Notes under the pieces: model-generated
What the model was told of the DNA's origin: nothing
The model's input: the letters and a program-made list of their open reading frames with translations, nothing else
The model's database searches: none
Shown: piece by piece, positions 7,378 to 13,351 of the stretch
Numbering within the stretch: the stretch's first letter is position 1
Layout: each line of letters begins with the position of its first letter
Translations under genes and position numbers: made by a program
Virus record (IMG/VR): IMGVR_UViG_3300024264_002980
Coordinates: 1-32,642 of that record
Length of the DNA: 32,642 bases
Origin: a virus
Reading direction: 5' to 3' (one strand)

Positions 7378-7714
7378 ATATATTTTTTTGTTCTTTAGTT
7401 TTTCTTAGTAGATATTCATGATATCTTTCTTGAAGAGGATAATCAGTACCACTATTAGTACCGATAAAGGCATCAGACTTAAGTAATTGCTGTTGTACTT
7501 TATTTTCTAAAAAATCAATGTATTCTGCAGCTTTCCACGCATAATGTTCTGTGCATCTAAATCTCCACTCTTCTCCTGCTTTATTTTTTAGTTTTTTTAC
7601 CCACTCACTTTGAACAGCGCGAGGAGTAATACCCCATCGTACATAGTTATCTCCTTTATCAATGACATCATGCTCGTTTTCTTCTTTTTCAAAACCGTGA
7701 GTATTTATTTTCAT
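7370..7714 (-). CDS. Hypothetical protein, 114 aa
   Basis: The product (MKINTHGFEKEENEHDV...) is highly charged, with a Trp/Arg-rich centre (KAGEEWRFRCTEHYAWKAAE) and a helical end. No motif I can name. The ATG overlaps the stop of the gene upstream (ATGA) and has a GAGG site eight bases before it, so it is translated together with the 7711-7959 gene. Confidence 0.62.
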   Translation of the reverse strand: MKINTHGFEKEENEHDVIDKGDNYVRWGITPRAVQSEWVKKLKNKAGEEWRFRCTEHYAWKAAEYIDFLENKVQQQLLKSDAFIGTNSGTDYPLQERYHEYLLRKTKEQKNIFD

Positions 7715-7959
7715 TTGTCATCCTCTGTTAGCTCAGATAAAGTTATATCAGGGGTTTTTTTAATAAGTATTCTAATATAGAACTCTTTGTCATTTGTATA
7801 AGTAACTCCGTTTACTATCAGATAATCATCAAGAGTTAAGAAACCAAAACCTTCGTGATCCCACATTAGAGCTTCTCTAAGAGAGATAGAATAATCCTTC
7901 ATCATAGTTAGAAGTCTCTTATTAAAGATTTCTAGATTCTTAATTCTAGTGTGGTACAA
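7711..7959 (-). CDS. Hypothetical protein, 82 aa, TTG start
   Basis: It begins with TTG at 7959 after a GGAG ribosome site embedded in the end of the RNase H-like gene. The product is a mixed alpha/beta protein (MYHTRIKNLEIFNKRLL..., ending LSELTEDDK). No family recognised. Overlaps at both ends mark it as the middle member of a three-gene operon. Confidence 0.58.
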   Translation of the reverse strand: MYHTRIKNLEIFNKRLLTMMKDYSISLREALMWDHEGFGFLTLDDYLIVNGVTYTNDKEFYIRILIKKTPDITLSELTEDDK

Positions 7960-8434
7960 TAACTACTCCTCTACCTTTGGCTACACTATCTGCACCGTAG
8001 CTCGCTGCAAAACCAAAAGGTTTTAATTTTGGTGTGATACCTGTCATGCCTAAAATATATCCAGCAGCTTCCGATGCAGCACAATTAGATCCAAACTTAG
8101 GATTTGTGTTTATATCTAAATGTATTTCTATATCAAACTCATCTATAAAAGGTGCTACTTGTATATATAATTCACAAACTTTTCTAGCTTCATAAATCAT
8201 TCTCATTTTAGGTCTGTCTTTTTTTAAATCATAATCTACTTCATAAGAGGTATTAGAGAATAATTTACAACCATTTTTACTATTTTTATGTACTATAAGT
8301 ACCGTAGCATATTTTGCTTTTTTTCTATTATTTTTAAAGTAAGTTACAGAATCGCAGCCTAGATATATTTTTGTATTAGAATCCAGCGTCACTAGTAATT
8401 CTACTAATTCTTCAATTTGTTGTTTTGTAAACAT
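7946..8434 (-). CDS. RNase H-like fold protein, YkuK/DUF458-like
   Basis: A 162-residue protein with the first strand IYLGCDSVTY (acidic residue D28), a second strand YATVLIVHKN, a strand IEIHLDINTN with another acid, and the C-terminal helix start GFAASYGADSVAKG. This order of acids and strands matches the RNase H-related YkuK (DUF458) family. By that family it would be a divalent-metal nuclease acting on RNA or RNA:DNA hybrids; the activity is inferred. It is the first gene after the terminator at 8504-8538. Confidence 0.65.
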   Translation of the reverse strand: MFTKQQIEELVELLVTLDSNTKIYLGCDSVTYFKNNRKKAKYATVLIVHKNSKNGCKLFSNTSYEVDYDLKKDRPKMRMIYEARKVCELYIQVAPFIDEFDIEIHLDINTNPKFGSNCAASEAAGYILGMTGITPKLKPFGFAASYGADSVAKGRGVVIVPH

Positions 8435-8503
8435 TTTATATACTCTATAGTATCATTATTTATGACTAATGTTAAATTTTATTTTATTAAGTTTAGATGT
8501 AAA

Positions 8504-8538
8504 ACAGCCCTCCTAGTATAAAAAACTAGGAGGGCTGT
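8504..8538 (-). terminator. Strong hairpin terminator after the tRNA-Leu region
   Basis: A perfect 13-bp inverted repeat, ACAGCCCTCCTAG (8504-8516) and CTAGGAGGGCTGT (8526-8538), with a 9-base AT-rich loop. On the minus strand it is followed by TTTTA. It closes the tRNA transcription unit before the RNase H-like gene. GAGGG in the loop of the next upstream hairpin (8565-8580) could pair with its CCCTC, so an alternative fold is possible. Confidence 0.75.
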
Positions 8539-8540
8539 GG

Positions 8541-8678
8541 TCGCTCTTTGGAATGTTTACTTATATAACCCCCTCAGATAATAAGTAAATACTCTACAAA
8601 GTACGACTTACAAGTACAACTATTTCTCAACCAATACAGAGTCCGGAGTATATTTGAGTGCGTAGTTGTCACGCTGGT
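8541..8678 (-). other. Structured non-coding segment between tRNA-Leu and its terminator
   Basis: No gene is supported here. It contains a 9-bp hairpin (TTTACTTAT 8556-8564 with ATAAGTAAA 8581-8589, 16-base loop), a GTAC-ended hairpin just upstream, and a 6-bp long-range pair CAACCA (8628-8633) with TGGTTG (8675-8680) enclosing a short GCGT/ACGC hairpin. It reads as a structured 3' trailer of the tRNA transcript or a small RNA ending at the 8504-8538 terminator. Confidence 0.45.
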
Positions 8679-8762
8679 TGGTACCCGCGGCCGGACTCGA
8701 ACCGGCACGCCTTACGGCCACAGATTTTAAGTCTGTTATGTCTACCATTCCATCACGCGGGC
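8679..8762 (-). tRNA. tRNA-Leu (anticodon UAA)
   Basis: On the minus strand GCCCGCG pairs with CGCGGGT as acceptor stem, the anticodon loop is CTTAAAA (anticodon TAA), a long variable arm (GGCCGTAAGGCGT) is present as expected for a class II tRNA, the T loop is GTTCGAG-like, and CCA is encoded. Reads UUA, a frequent codon in this AT-rich genome. Confidence 0.93.
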
Positions 8763-8987
8763 TTATCTCTTTATAACATAAGCTCCTTCTGAGCTGTTTA
8801 TAGCTAAAATCAACTCTTGCCACATTTCTGGAGTTATGTTAAGTATATCATCATAATCACCATCTTCATCCATTTGAGTAATGTATACTCCATCGTCATA
8901 ACTATTTATTATTAGATCTGGTAAACTTCCTGAGTCGTCTAATATAGTTATAATTACTTCATCATGATCAAATTCTACTGTATACAT
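8763..8987 (-). CDS. Acidic hypothetical protein, 74 aa, between tRNAs
   Basis: A very acidic product, rich in Asp, Glu and Ile (MYTVEFDHDEVIITILDDSG...). It has a good AAAGGAA ribosome site. Its stop is directly adjacent to the 5' end of tRNA-Leu. Strong negative charge suggests DNA mimicry or binding to a basic partner, but no family is recognised, so this is only a suggestion. Confidence 0.6.
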   Translation of the reverse strand: MYTVEFDHDEVIITILDDSGSLPDLIINSYDDGVYITQMDEDGDYDDILNITPEMWQELILAINSSEGAYVIKR

Positions 8988-9004
8988 ACTAATATTCCTT
9001 TGGG

Positions 9005-9076
9005 CATAGGTGCAAAGAATCGAACTCTGTCTTTCGGATTTGGAATCCGACGTGCAACCATTAACACTTCACCCAT
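9005..9076 (-). tRNA. tRNA-Trp (anticodon CCA)
   Basis: Acceptor ATGGGTG pairs with CACCTAT (one G-U), anticodon stem TCGGA/TCCGA with loop TTCCAAA (anticodon CCA), T arm CAGAG/CTTTG around TTCGATT, discriminator G. The 3' CCA is not encoded (GCCC follows), so it must be added by the host's CCA enzyme. Confidence 0.88.
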
Positions 9077-9079
9077 ATA

Positions 9080-9155
9080 TGGTGGGTCCGGTAGGATTCG
9101 AACCTACGATCTACCCGTTATGAGCGGGCAGCTTTAACCACTAAGCTACAGACCC
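9080..9155 (-). tRNA. tRNA with anticodon CAU (Met or lysidine-type Ile)
   Basis: Acceptor GGGTCTG/CGGACCC, D arm GTAGCTTAGTGGTTAAAGC, anticodon loop CTCATAA, T arm with GTTCGAAT, encoded ACCA. CAU can be elongator Met or, after lysidine modification of C34, Ile reading AUA. AUA is common in the genes here, which favours a tRNA-Ile2 reading, but sequence alone leaves it open. It lacks the three G-C pairs of initiator tRNA's anticodon stem in canonical form. Confidence 0.9.
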
Positions 9156-9160
9156 TAATT

Positions 9161-9235
9161 TGGCTCCGGCGGTAGGGATCGAACCTACGACCAATTGATT
9201 AACAGTCAACTGCTCTACCGCTGAGCTACGCCGGA
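9161..9235 (-). tRNA. tRNA-Asn (anticodon GUU)
   Basis: Acceptor TCCGGCG/CGCCGGA, D arm GTAGCTCAGCGGTAGAGC, anticodon stem TTGA/TCAA with loop CTGTTAA (anticodon GTT), T loop TTCGATC, GCCA at the 3' end. All arms pair well. Confidence 0.95.
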
Positions 9236-9247
9236 ATAGTATAACTA

Positions 9248-9406
9248 CTATCTTATTAGAAGATCTAAAACAACACTTAACTCATAAATTGCTTTATCTA
9301 ATACTAAGTGAGCAGTATTATCTTCGTTTTTTTTCTTTTCTTCACGTAGTAGATCTATTCTTACTTTAATATAATCTATGGGGTTAGGCTTAGTACCTCT
9401 TCTCAT
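9248..9406 (-). CDS. Small basic hypothetical protein, 52 aa
   Basis: I place the start at the ATG at 9406 because it follows AAGGATACACT, a good ribosome site, giving MRRGTKPNPIDYIKVRIDLL... with a long helical middle. A longer reading to 9502 would run through a strong 10-bp hairpin and structured RNA and is less likely. No known family. It lies between tRNA-Asn and the structured region. Confidence 0.6.
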   Translation of the reverse strand: MRRGTKPNPIDYIKVRIDLLREEKKKNEDNTAHLVLDKAIYELSVVLDLLIR

Positions 9407-9446
9407 AGTGTATCCTTTGTTACATATATATAACTCTATAGAATCG

Positions 9447-9620
9447 GTGGGGAGGCTTTCTGCAGTGCCTCCCCACGTATCTGCATTTGACGTATGCAGC
9501 AACCGACTGGGTTATGCGGTACCAGTGCTTATACCGGACTAGACTAGAGGGCCACTCTTCCATGTCTAGGACCTTTGTTGGGTACGTTTAGCGAAATCGC
9601 TAGGCTTTCCCCTTTGCCTA
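9447..9620 (-). ncRNA. Candidate structured RNA with H-type pseudoknot
   Basis: About 175 bases, richer in GC than the surroundings, between tRNA-Arg and a small gene. In minus-strand order it shows: hairpin TAGGC/GCCTA (9601-9605, 9616-9620); hairpin TAGCG/CGCTA (9589-9593, 9598-9602); a two-part hairpin CTAGAC/GTCTAG (9539-9544, 9564-9569) with inner AGAG/CTCT; an H-type pseudoknot from CGGTA:TACCG (9532-9536 with 9517-9521) and ACTGG:CCAGT (9522-9526 with 9506-9510); hairpin CTGCAT/ATGCAG (9481-9486, 9494-9499); and a 10-bp hairpin (9447-9456, 9467-9476) whose loop holds the palindrome CTGCAG. No long frame crosses all of it. Neighbouring elements share bases, so not all form at once. It may be a known phage RNA class (for example GOLLD-type) or a new one. 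Confidence 0.55.
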
Positions 9621-9623
9621 TCT

Positions 9624-9700
9624 TGGTGATCTCTTCAGGATTCGAACCTGAGACCTAGTGCTTAGAAGGCACTTGCTCTATCCAGCTGAGCTAAGAGACC
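9624..9700 (-). tRNA. tRNA-Arg (anticodon UCU)
   Basis: Acceptor GGTCTCT/AGAGATC (one G-U), D arm TAGCTCAGCTGGATAGAGC, anticodon stem AGTGC/GCACT with loop CTTCTAA (anticodon TCT), T arm CTCAGGTTCGAATCCTGA, encoded ACCA. Reads AGA, a common Arg codon in AT-rich phages. Its first base is also part of the stop codon of the adjacent small gene. Confidence 0.95.
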
Positions 9701-9852
9701 TATACTTTTATTCCTATACTTTTTAGCATTGTAGCCGCTAAGTTAGTATTGTTTATCTCTTCTATAGGTAGATTTGCATCTACCCACTCATTCATTTGTT
9801 TATGTAAATCTTCTACAGATTTTATATTAAATTTTATTTGTTTTTTCATCAT
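9700..9852 (-). CDS. Possible small protein, 50 aa, directly abutting tRNA-Arg
   Basis: A frame starting MMKKQIKFNIKSVEDL and ending ...MLKSIGIKV fills the space between the kinase-like gene and tRNA-Arg, and its TAG stop shares one base with the tRNA. Composition resembles neighbouring proteins (helical, Lys/Ile-rich). There is no good ribosome site, and either of two adjacent ATGs (9852, 9849) could be used. Function unknown. Confidence 0.45.
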   Translation of the reverse strand: MMKKQIKFNIKSVEDLHKQMNEWVDANLPIEEINNTNLAATMLKSIGIKV

Positions 9853-9895
9853 ATAATCATAATACTATTAAAATAAGTAATAAGCAAGAATAAAA

Positions 9896-10474
9896 CTACT
9901 TTTTATTGGTATAATAAAGATAGTCATCTATCCACTCTTCTATAGCAGGGGCATCAAACATTTGGGCATCTGAAAGAGGATCTGTAAATACTAATGTTCC
10001 ATCAGATCGACTCATTACATTGGCTTCATGAAGGTCTAATCTACAATCTCCTGCCTGCCCTTCATACTCTAAATCCTCTGAAGGTTGTAAAGATATTACA
10101 TCTGCTAAATCTACTATCTTATTAACAGCTTCTTCTAGCTCTTCACTAGCCCAACAAGGTTTATCTTCTCCTTTTACTGCCCAGTCGTATAGTTGTTCGT
10201 AATCTTTAAGTTGTTTATCATTTAAAGGATATAGTTTCTCTAGCTTTACAGTATAAAACTCATTATAGTTATCGACATATAAACTATGAAATTTAGGAAA
10301 ATGTGTATTTTTTAATGATTTTATTTCTCTTAGATAATATAAATAAGGGTCAAATATATCTGCTCCTATTTTAACTATTTCTTTATTACTATCAAAAGCA
10401 GCAGCATAACACCCGGAGCCTACATAGTTCATGTTTTTTAACGCATTTTTTAATATCTTATGTACGGTAGACAT
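9896..10474 (-). CDS. Protein kinase-fold phage protein
   Basis: A 192-residue protein with a minimal kinase-like set of motifs: a Gly-rich loop at GSGCYAAAF (19-27), likely Lys35 (IVKIG) for ATP, Glu50 in the next helix (LREIKSL), the catalytic loop D147LHEAN152 (CRLDLHEANVM) and a metal Asp165 in FTDP replacing DFG. All key residues are in place, so it could be active, on a protein or on a small molecule (aminoglycoside-kinase-like catalytic loop DLHxxN). It lies just after the terminator at 10502-10533 with ribosome site AAGGAAA. The substrate is unknown. Confidence 0.65.
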   Translation of the reverse strand: MSTVHKILKNALKNMNYVGSGCYAAAFDSNKEIVKIGADIFDPYLYYLREIKSLKNTHFPKFHSLYVDNYNEFYTVKLEKLYPLNDKQLKDYEQLYDWAVKGEDKPCWASEELEEAVNKIVDLADVISLQPSEDLEYEGQAGDCRLDLHEANVMSRSDGTLVFTDPLSDAQMFDAPAIEEWIDDYLYYTNKK

Positions 10475-10501
10475 TTATATTTTCCTTATAATTAAAAAAG
10501 T

Positions 10502-10533
10502 AAAAAGGCGCTCTTACTATAAGTTAGAACGCC
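10502..10533 (-). terminator. Intrinsic terminator ending the 10541-10668 RNA
   Basis: On the minus strand the arms GGCGTTCTAAC and GTAAGAGCGCC pair with one G-U and one A-A mismatch around a TTATA loop, followed by TTTTT and then more T. The plus strand also has T after the hairpin, so it might work in both directions. It stands between the structured element and the kinase-like gene start at 10474. Confidence 0.75.
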
Positions 10534-10540
10534 TTTTTAT

Positions 10541-10668
10541 CTGCTGCCGTTTCCGAAATAACGGACTTAGTTACACTAGCAGAATAGTGGTTAAACAATT
10601 TTTTTCGGATAGGATAGTTTAACATAACCCATAGTGATTTTTATGGTTTACTGGCATCACTTGACCAG
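10541..10668 (-). ncRNA. Candidate structured RNA with two kissing-loop pairings
   Basis: Four hairpins in a row. In minus-strand order: H1 CTGG/CCAG (10665-10668, 10651-10654), H2 CCATA/TATGG (10642-10646, 10629-10633), H3 GTTAAAC/GTTTAAC (10617-10623, 10590-10596), H4 AACGG/CCGTT inner (10560-10564, 10547-10551) within CTGCT/AGCAG outer (10578-10582, 10541-10545). The H1 loop has GTGAT (10656-10660) complementary to ATCAC in the H2 loop (10634-10638). The H3 loop has TCCGAAA (10603-10609) complementary over 7 bases to TTTCGGA in the H4 loop (10552-10558). A terminator follows at once. No frame covers it. It could be a free small RNA, or a leader controlling the kinase-like gene by attenuation. 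Confidence 0.6.
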
Positions 10669-10689
10669 CCCCTCATCTTAAACAAGTGT

Positions 10690-11406
10690 TTAAAGAAGAG
10701 AAACTAAATATCTTGTTTCAGAAGGAGAAGATACTTTAAATACTTTATCTTCTTTATTGTTTCTTTCTTCGATAGCTTTAGCTAACGTATGATCATTACC
10801 GCCCTCTTGAGTGTCATCGCCAAAAAATAATATAGGAATATTTTCAAAGTAATCTAATATTTGACTCTTATCCTTACCGTCTCTATATATGTCAAAACCA
10901 GTTCTTCCGGCAATCTGTGCTGTAATATTATATTTATCTTTAAAAGCATTATTAAACTTTATAGATAAGTTTAACCTTTCTTTAGTGTTTTTGTCAAACT
11001 CAGAATATAATACTCTTTGTAGAGGTGTAGCATTTCTTCCAACTATACTAAAGTTTAGCATACCAGGTCTTTTGTCAAAATGAAACCCTGTCTTGTGTTC
11101 AAAAGTACTTTTAGTTAGTTCACTGTTAAGCCAATCTAATACTTCGGTAGGAGCAATCCAGTCTTCTCTATATACTTCTTTTCCTTTTTGCCATACAGAG
11201 TTTCCTGAGCAATTAAAACTATATGAAATTATGTTCTCTAAAAACCACGTATCTAGTTGTTCTTCTGTTTTAACGTAGTCGCTTCCTGTAGCTAAATAAA
11301 TACTATAAGACATAGATAATCCTACAAGTTCTTGTAAAAAGAAAGGATCTATTTTTTCTCTAGGGTCTGTAAGAGTACCGTCTACATCAAATATTATAGC
11401 AGTCAT
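10690..11406 (-). CDS. Eukaryotic-type phosphomannomutase (HAD family)
   Basis: A 238-residue HAD phosphotransferase. Motif I is FDVDGTLTDPR with Asp7 nucleophile and Asp9; the cap-domain signature RPGMLN (113-118) with GRNA (123-126) and the phrase GFDIYRDGKDKSQIL match the PMM1/PMM2 family of eukaryotes; the final motif is FFGDDTQEGGNDH. PMM converts mannose-6-phosphate to mannose-1-phosphate for GDP-mannose. Length is normal for the family (about 245). The bacterial enzyme for this step is usually the unrelated ManB/AlgC type, so this is distinctive. It overlaps the upstream gene as ATGA. It supports a phage-directed sugar-nucleotide pathway with the other sugar genes here. Confidence 0.82.
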   Translation of the reverse strand: MTAIIFDVDGTLTDPREKIDPFFLQELVGLSMSYSIYLATGSDYVKTEEQLDTWFLENIISYSFNCSGNSVWQKGKEVYREDWIAPTEVLDWLNSELTKSTFEHKTGFHFDKRPGMLNFSIVGRNATPLQRVLYSEFDKNTKERLNLSIKFNNAFKDKYNITAQIAGRTGFDIYRDGKDKSQILDYFENIPILFFGDDTQEGGNDHTLAKAIEERNNKEDKVFKVSSPSETRYLVSLL

Positions 11407-11735
11407 TCGTTAACTATCCATAAATCTTCTAAATACTCAGAGATAAATTTAAAAGACTTTTTAGTATCTTTAAGAATTGCTTCAAACTCAGCATTATCTG
11501 ATTCTTGACAATAAAAATACTCACTTAAACAATCTGAATGATAGTTAACTTCCATTTTCCACTCTTCTAAAGAAGAAAAATCGCTAGGATATTCTTCGCA
11601 ATACTCTGAGTAGTTAGCTAAAAGTCTTGACATTAGAACAGACATAGTCTTATCTGTAGTCCAAGAATCGCTTGGATCTATTAAAATAGTGCAATCAGAA
11701 TATTCTGTGTTTAGATTGGTAATATTAGCTAGCAT
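11403..11735 (-). CDS. Acidic hypothetical protein, 110 aa
   Basis: A Ser/Glu/Tyr-rich acidic product (MLANITNLNTEYSDCTILID...) with several Cys and a likely helical C-terminal half. It has a GAGGAAA ribosome site, and its stop overlaps the PMM start. No family recognised; the link to PMM is only operon position. Confidence 0.6.
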   Translation of the reverse strand: MLANITNLNTEYSDCTILIDPSDSWTTDKTMSVLMSRLLANYSEYCEEYPSDFSSLEEWKMEVNYHSDCLSEYFYCQESDNAEFEAILKDTKKSFKFISEYLEDLWIVNE

Positions 11736-11745
11736 ATTTTCCTCT

Positions 11746-12042
11746 TCACATTAAGCTATCAATAAAAGATTCTATACTGTCTATAGCATCTTGCATAGTA
11801 TGTGCTGATACAATTTTCCATTCTCTATCTGTATCAAGCACAAAGCTATCATAGTCTAAATCTTCTAGAACTTGTACCATTAAACAATGCTTATGTTCTA
11901 ATTTATTTTTTTGTCTAGCAAAACCCATACAATCACACTGATAGTGTCCTTGTGTATTTTTACTAACTTTGTAAGTTTTAGGCTCTTCTAATATATTAAC
12001 AACTTCAAAATTGCTTTTATTTAGTTTTTTCACTGCGTACAT
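11746..12042 (-). CDS. SWIM-like zinc-binding protein
   Basis: I choose the ATG at 12042, which has GAGG six bases upstream, over the one at 12054. The product has a CxC...HxHC pattern (YQCDCMGFARQ then LEHKHC), the shape of a SWIM zinc finger, flanked by a beta hairpin (YKVSKNTQGHYQC). SWIM domains bind DNA or proteins. The remaining C-terminal half is an acidic helix region. A role in DNA binding or in recombination regulation is inference. Confidence 0.6.
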   Translation of the reverse strand: MYAVKKLNKSNFEVVNILEEPKTYKVSKNTQGHYQCDCMGFARQKNKLEHKHCLMVQVLEDLDYDSFVLDTDREWKIVSAHTMQDAIDSIESFIDSLM

Positions 12043-12104
12043 TAGGTACCTCATTAAATGCTATATTATATATTAACATTTAATAAGTATCTATGCAAAT
12101 ACTA

Positions 12105-12611
12105 TCAGTATTTTTTTGCTACACAGTAGAAGCTGTTATTTAAATCATGACCTTTTGTTACAAATGTATTAGTCCAGTTTTTACTTTTACTTTTAAAATA
12201 TTTATTAAACTGTGAAGAAGAAAACATGTGATAATGTTTTCTATTGTTCCAAGGATTCCAGTATTTCTGACTCTTATGAGGTAGATACAAAAATAAAATT
12301 CCTCCTATTTTTAGTTTAGAATTCCAATAGTCTAAAGCTCCTACCCAATCAGGCAAGTGCTCTAAGCAGTGAGAAGAAAATATATAATCTACTTCTAAAT
12401 CAGGTAAATTATAGGCGTCCCAAGGGTCGTCTATATCTATGTCTATATTTATAGACCCTGGATAAGACCATTCTTTTTTCATACACCCTATATCATAACC
12501 TACTTTGTCTAATCCTATAAGCTCTTTAGCAAAAGGGATAGCAAATCTAGCTGCATTTCCAGTAGCTTGAAAAGCAGGATACTGTTTATTTTCAAAATTT
12601 ATTATTTTCAT
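12105..12611 (-). CDS. Class I SAM-dependent methyltransferase (Methyltransf_11 type)
   Basis: A 168-residue protein with a SAM-fold order: VGYDIGCMKKEW (motif I, degenerate in the second Gly), INIDIDIDDPWD (motif II acid), VDYIFSSHCLEHLPDW (motif IV, with the common HxLEH phrase) and LKIGGILFLYLPH (strand 5). This pattern is typical of small-molecule or sugar methyltransferases in marine phages. Substrate unknown. ATG follows the upstream stop directly. Confidence 0.72.
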   Translation of the reverse strand: MKIINFENKQYPAFQATGNAARFAIPFAKELIGLDKVGYDIGCMKKEWSYPGSINIDIDIDDPWDAYNLPDLEVDYIFSSHCLEHLPDWVGALDYWNSKLKIGGILFLYLPHKSQKYWNPWNNRKHYHMFSSSQFNKYFKSKSKNWTNTFVTKGHDLNNSFYCVAKKY

Positions 12612-12959
12612 TTACACACTAATATCTACTGTTGATTCTCGACCGCTTAACTTTAAAGCATACTCTTCTCTTAGATAGGCTTTTTCTGCGTAACTCCTAT
12701 CGTTTAGTTTACTGTTATAATCTTTCCACATATATTGCAGCTCTTGAAACTTTTTCAATATAACAGCTGCTCGAGTAGAGGGTTCTACTACTCTTCTTTC
12801 TTCTGTATTTGGAGGTCTGATATTTTCTGCATTAGGAAAAGTATTAGGATTAAAAGGCATGTTTTTTGAATTACCTTGTACAGACTTATCACCTTCATTC
12901 ATAGGCATACTAGAGTTTCCTTGAAGCATTTGCTGTGAGTTAACAATATTAGTTTCCAA
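12612..12959 (-). CDS. Hypothetical protein, 115 aa, low-complexity N-terminus, TTG start
   Basis: The start is TTG at 12959 after AGGAGA. The first half is disordered and rich in Asn, Met, Gln and Pro, while the last 50 residues (RAAVILKKFQELQYMWKDYN...) form a likely helical domain. No family recognised. It may be a small structural or scaffolding protein, but that is a guess. Confidence 0.58.
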   Translation of the reverse strand: METNIVNSQQMLQGNSSMPMNEGDKSVQGNSKNMPFNPNTFPNAENIRPPNTEERRVVEPSTRAAVILKKFQELQYMWKDYNSKLNDRSYAEKAYLREEYALKLSGRESTVDISV

Positions 12960-12960
12960 T

Positions 12961-13287
12961 TTATCTGTCTCCTATTCTAACGTCTATTCTAGAAAAAAAG
13001 TTAGAATCATAAAAAGTATAAAAGTTGTTATAGTCTTCCTTAGAGTGGAATCTTAAAAATATATTATTATCATATCCTAAATGCCACTGACATATATCAT
13101 ATCTAAATTTACAGTTCTCTGAGCACCAATTTAATATTTTTTTAATATTAGGATGTTCTAAGTCTATAAATTTAAGTACTTGATACATTATAGGAGAAGA
13201 AGTTTTATCTTTATTAAAAGACTTAGTATACTTATTCTCTCTAGTGAACATTAATCTGTCTAAGTCTGAAAAGTGTTTTTTTATCAT
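12961..13287 (-). CDS. Hypothetical protein, 108 aa
   Basis: An aromatic-rich basic product (MIKKHFSDLDRLMFTREN...) with two Cys in a WCSENCKF phrase. No conserved family is visible. It follows a weak hairpin after the Hsp20 gene and runs into the next gene's ribosome site. Confidence 0.58.
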   Translation of the reverse strand: MIKKHFSDLDRLMFTRENKYTKSFNKDKTSSPIMYQVLKFIDLEHPNIKKILNWCSENCKFRYDICQWHLGYDNNIFLRFHSKEDYNNFYTFYDSNFFSRIDVRIGDR

Positions 13288-13312
13288 AGAATACTCATTA
13301 TAAGTTATAGAT

Positions 13313-13336
13313 AAGGGCCCCCTAATAGGGACCCTT
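13313..13336 (-). terminator. GC-rich hairpin after the Hsp20 gene
   Basis: On the minus strand AAGGGTCCC pairs with GGGGCCCTT (nine pairs, one G-U) around a 6-base loop. There is no clean T tract after it, so it may be a pause site or mRNA-stabilising hairpin rather than a full terminator. Confidence 0.4.
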
Positions 13337-13351
13337 ACTTGTTATTTATTT

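Noticed and set aside
8620-8823. Minus-strand frame across tRNA-Leu
   Set aside because: It reads through tRNA-Leu and the structured trailer, and overlaps the acidic gene 8763-8987 which has a better ribosome site.
9407-9502. N-terminal extension of the small protein 9248-9406
   Set aside because: The extension runs through the 10-bp hairpin and other paired elements; a better ribosome site precedes the ATG at 9406.
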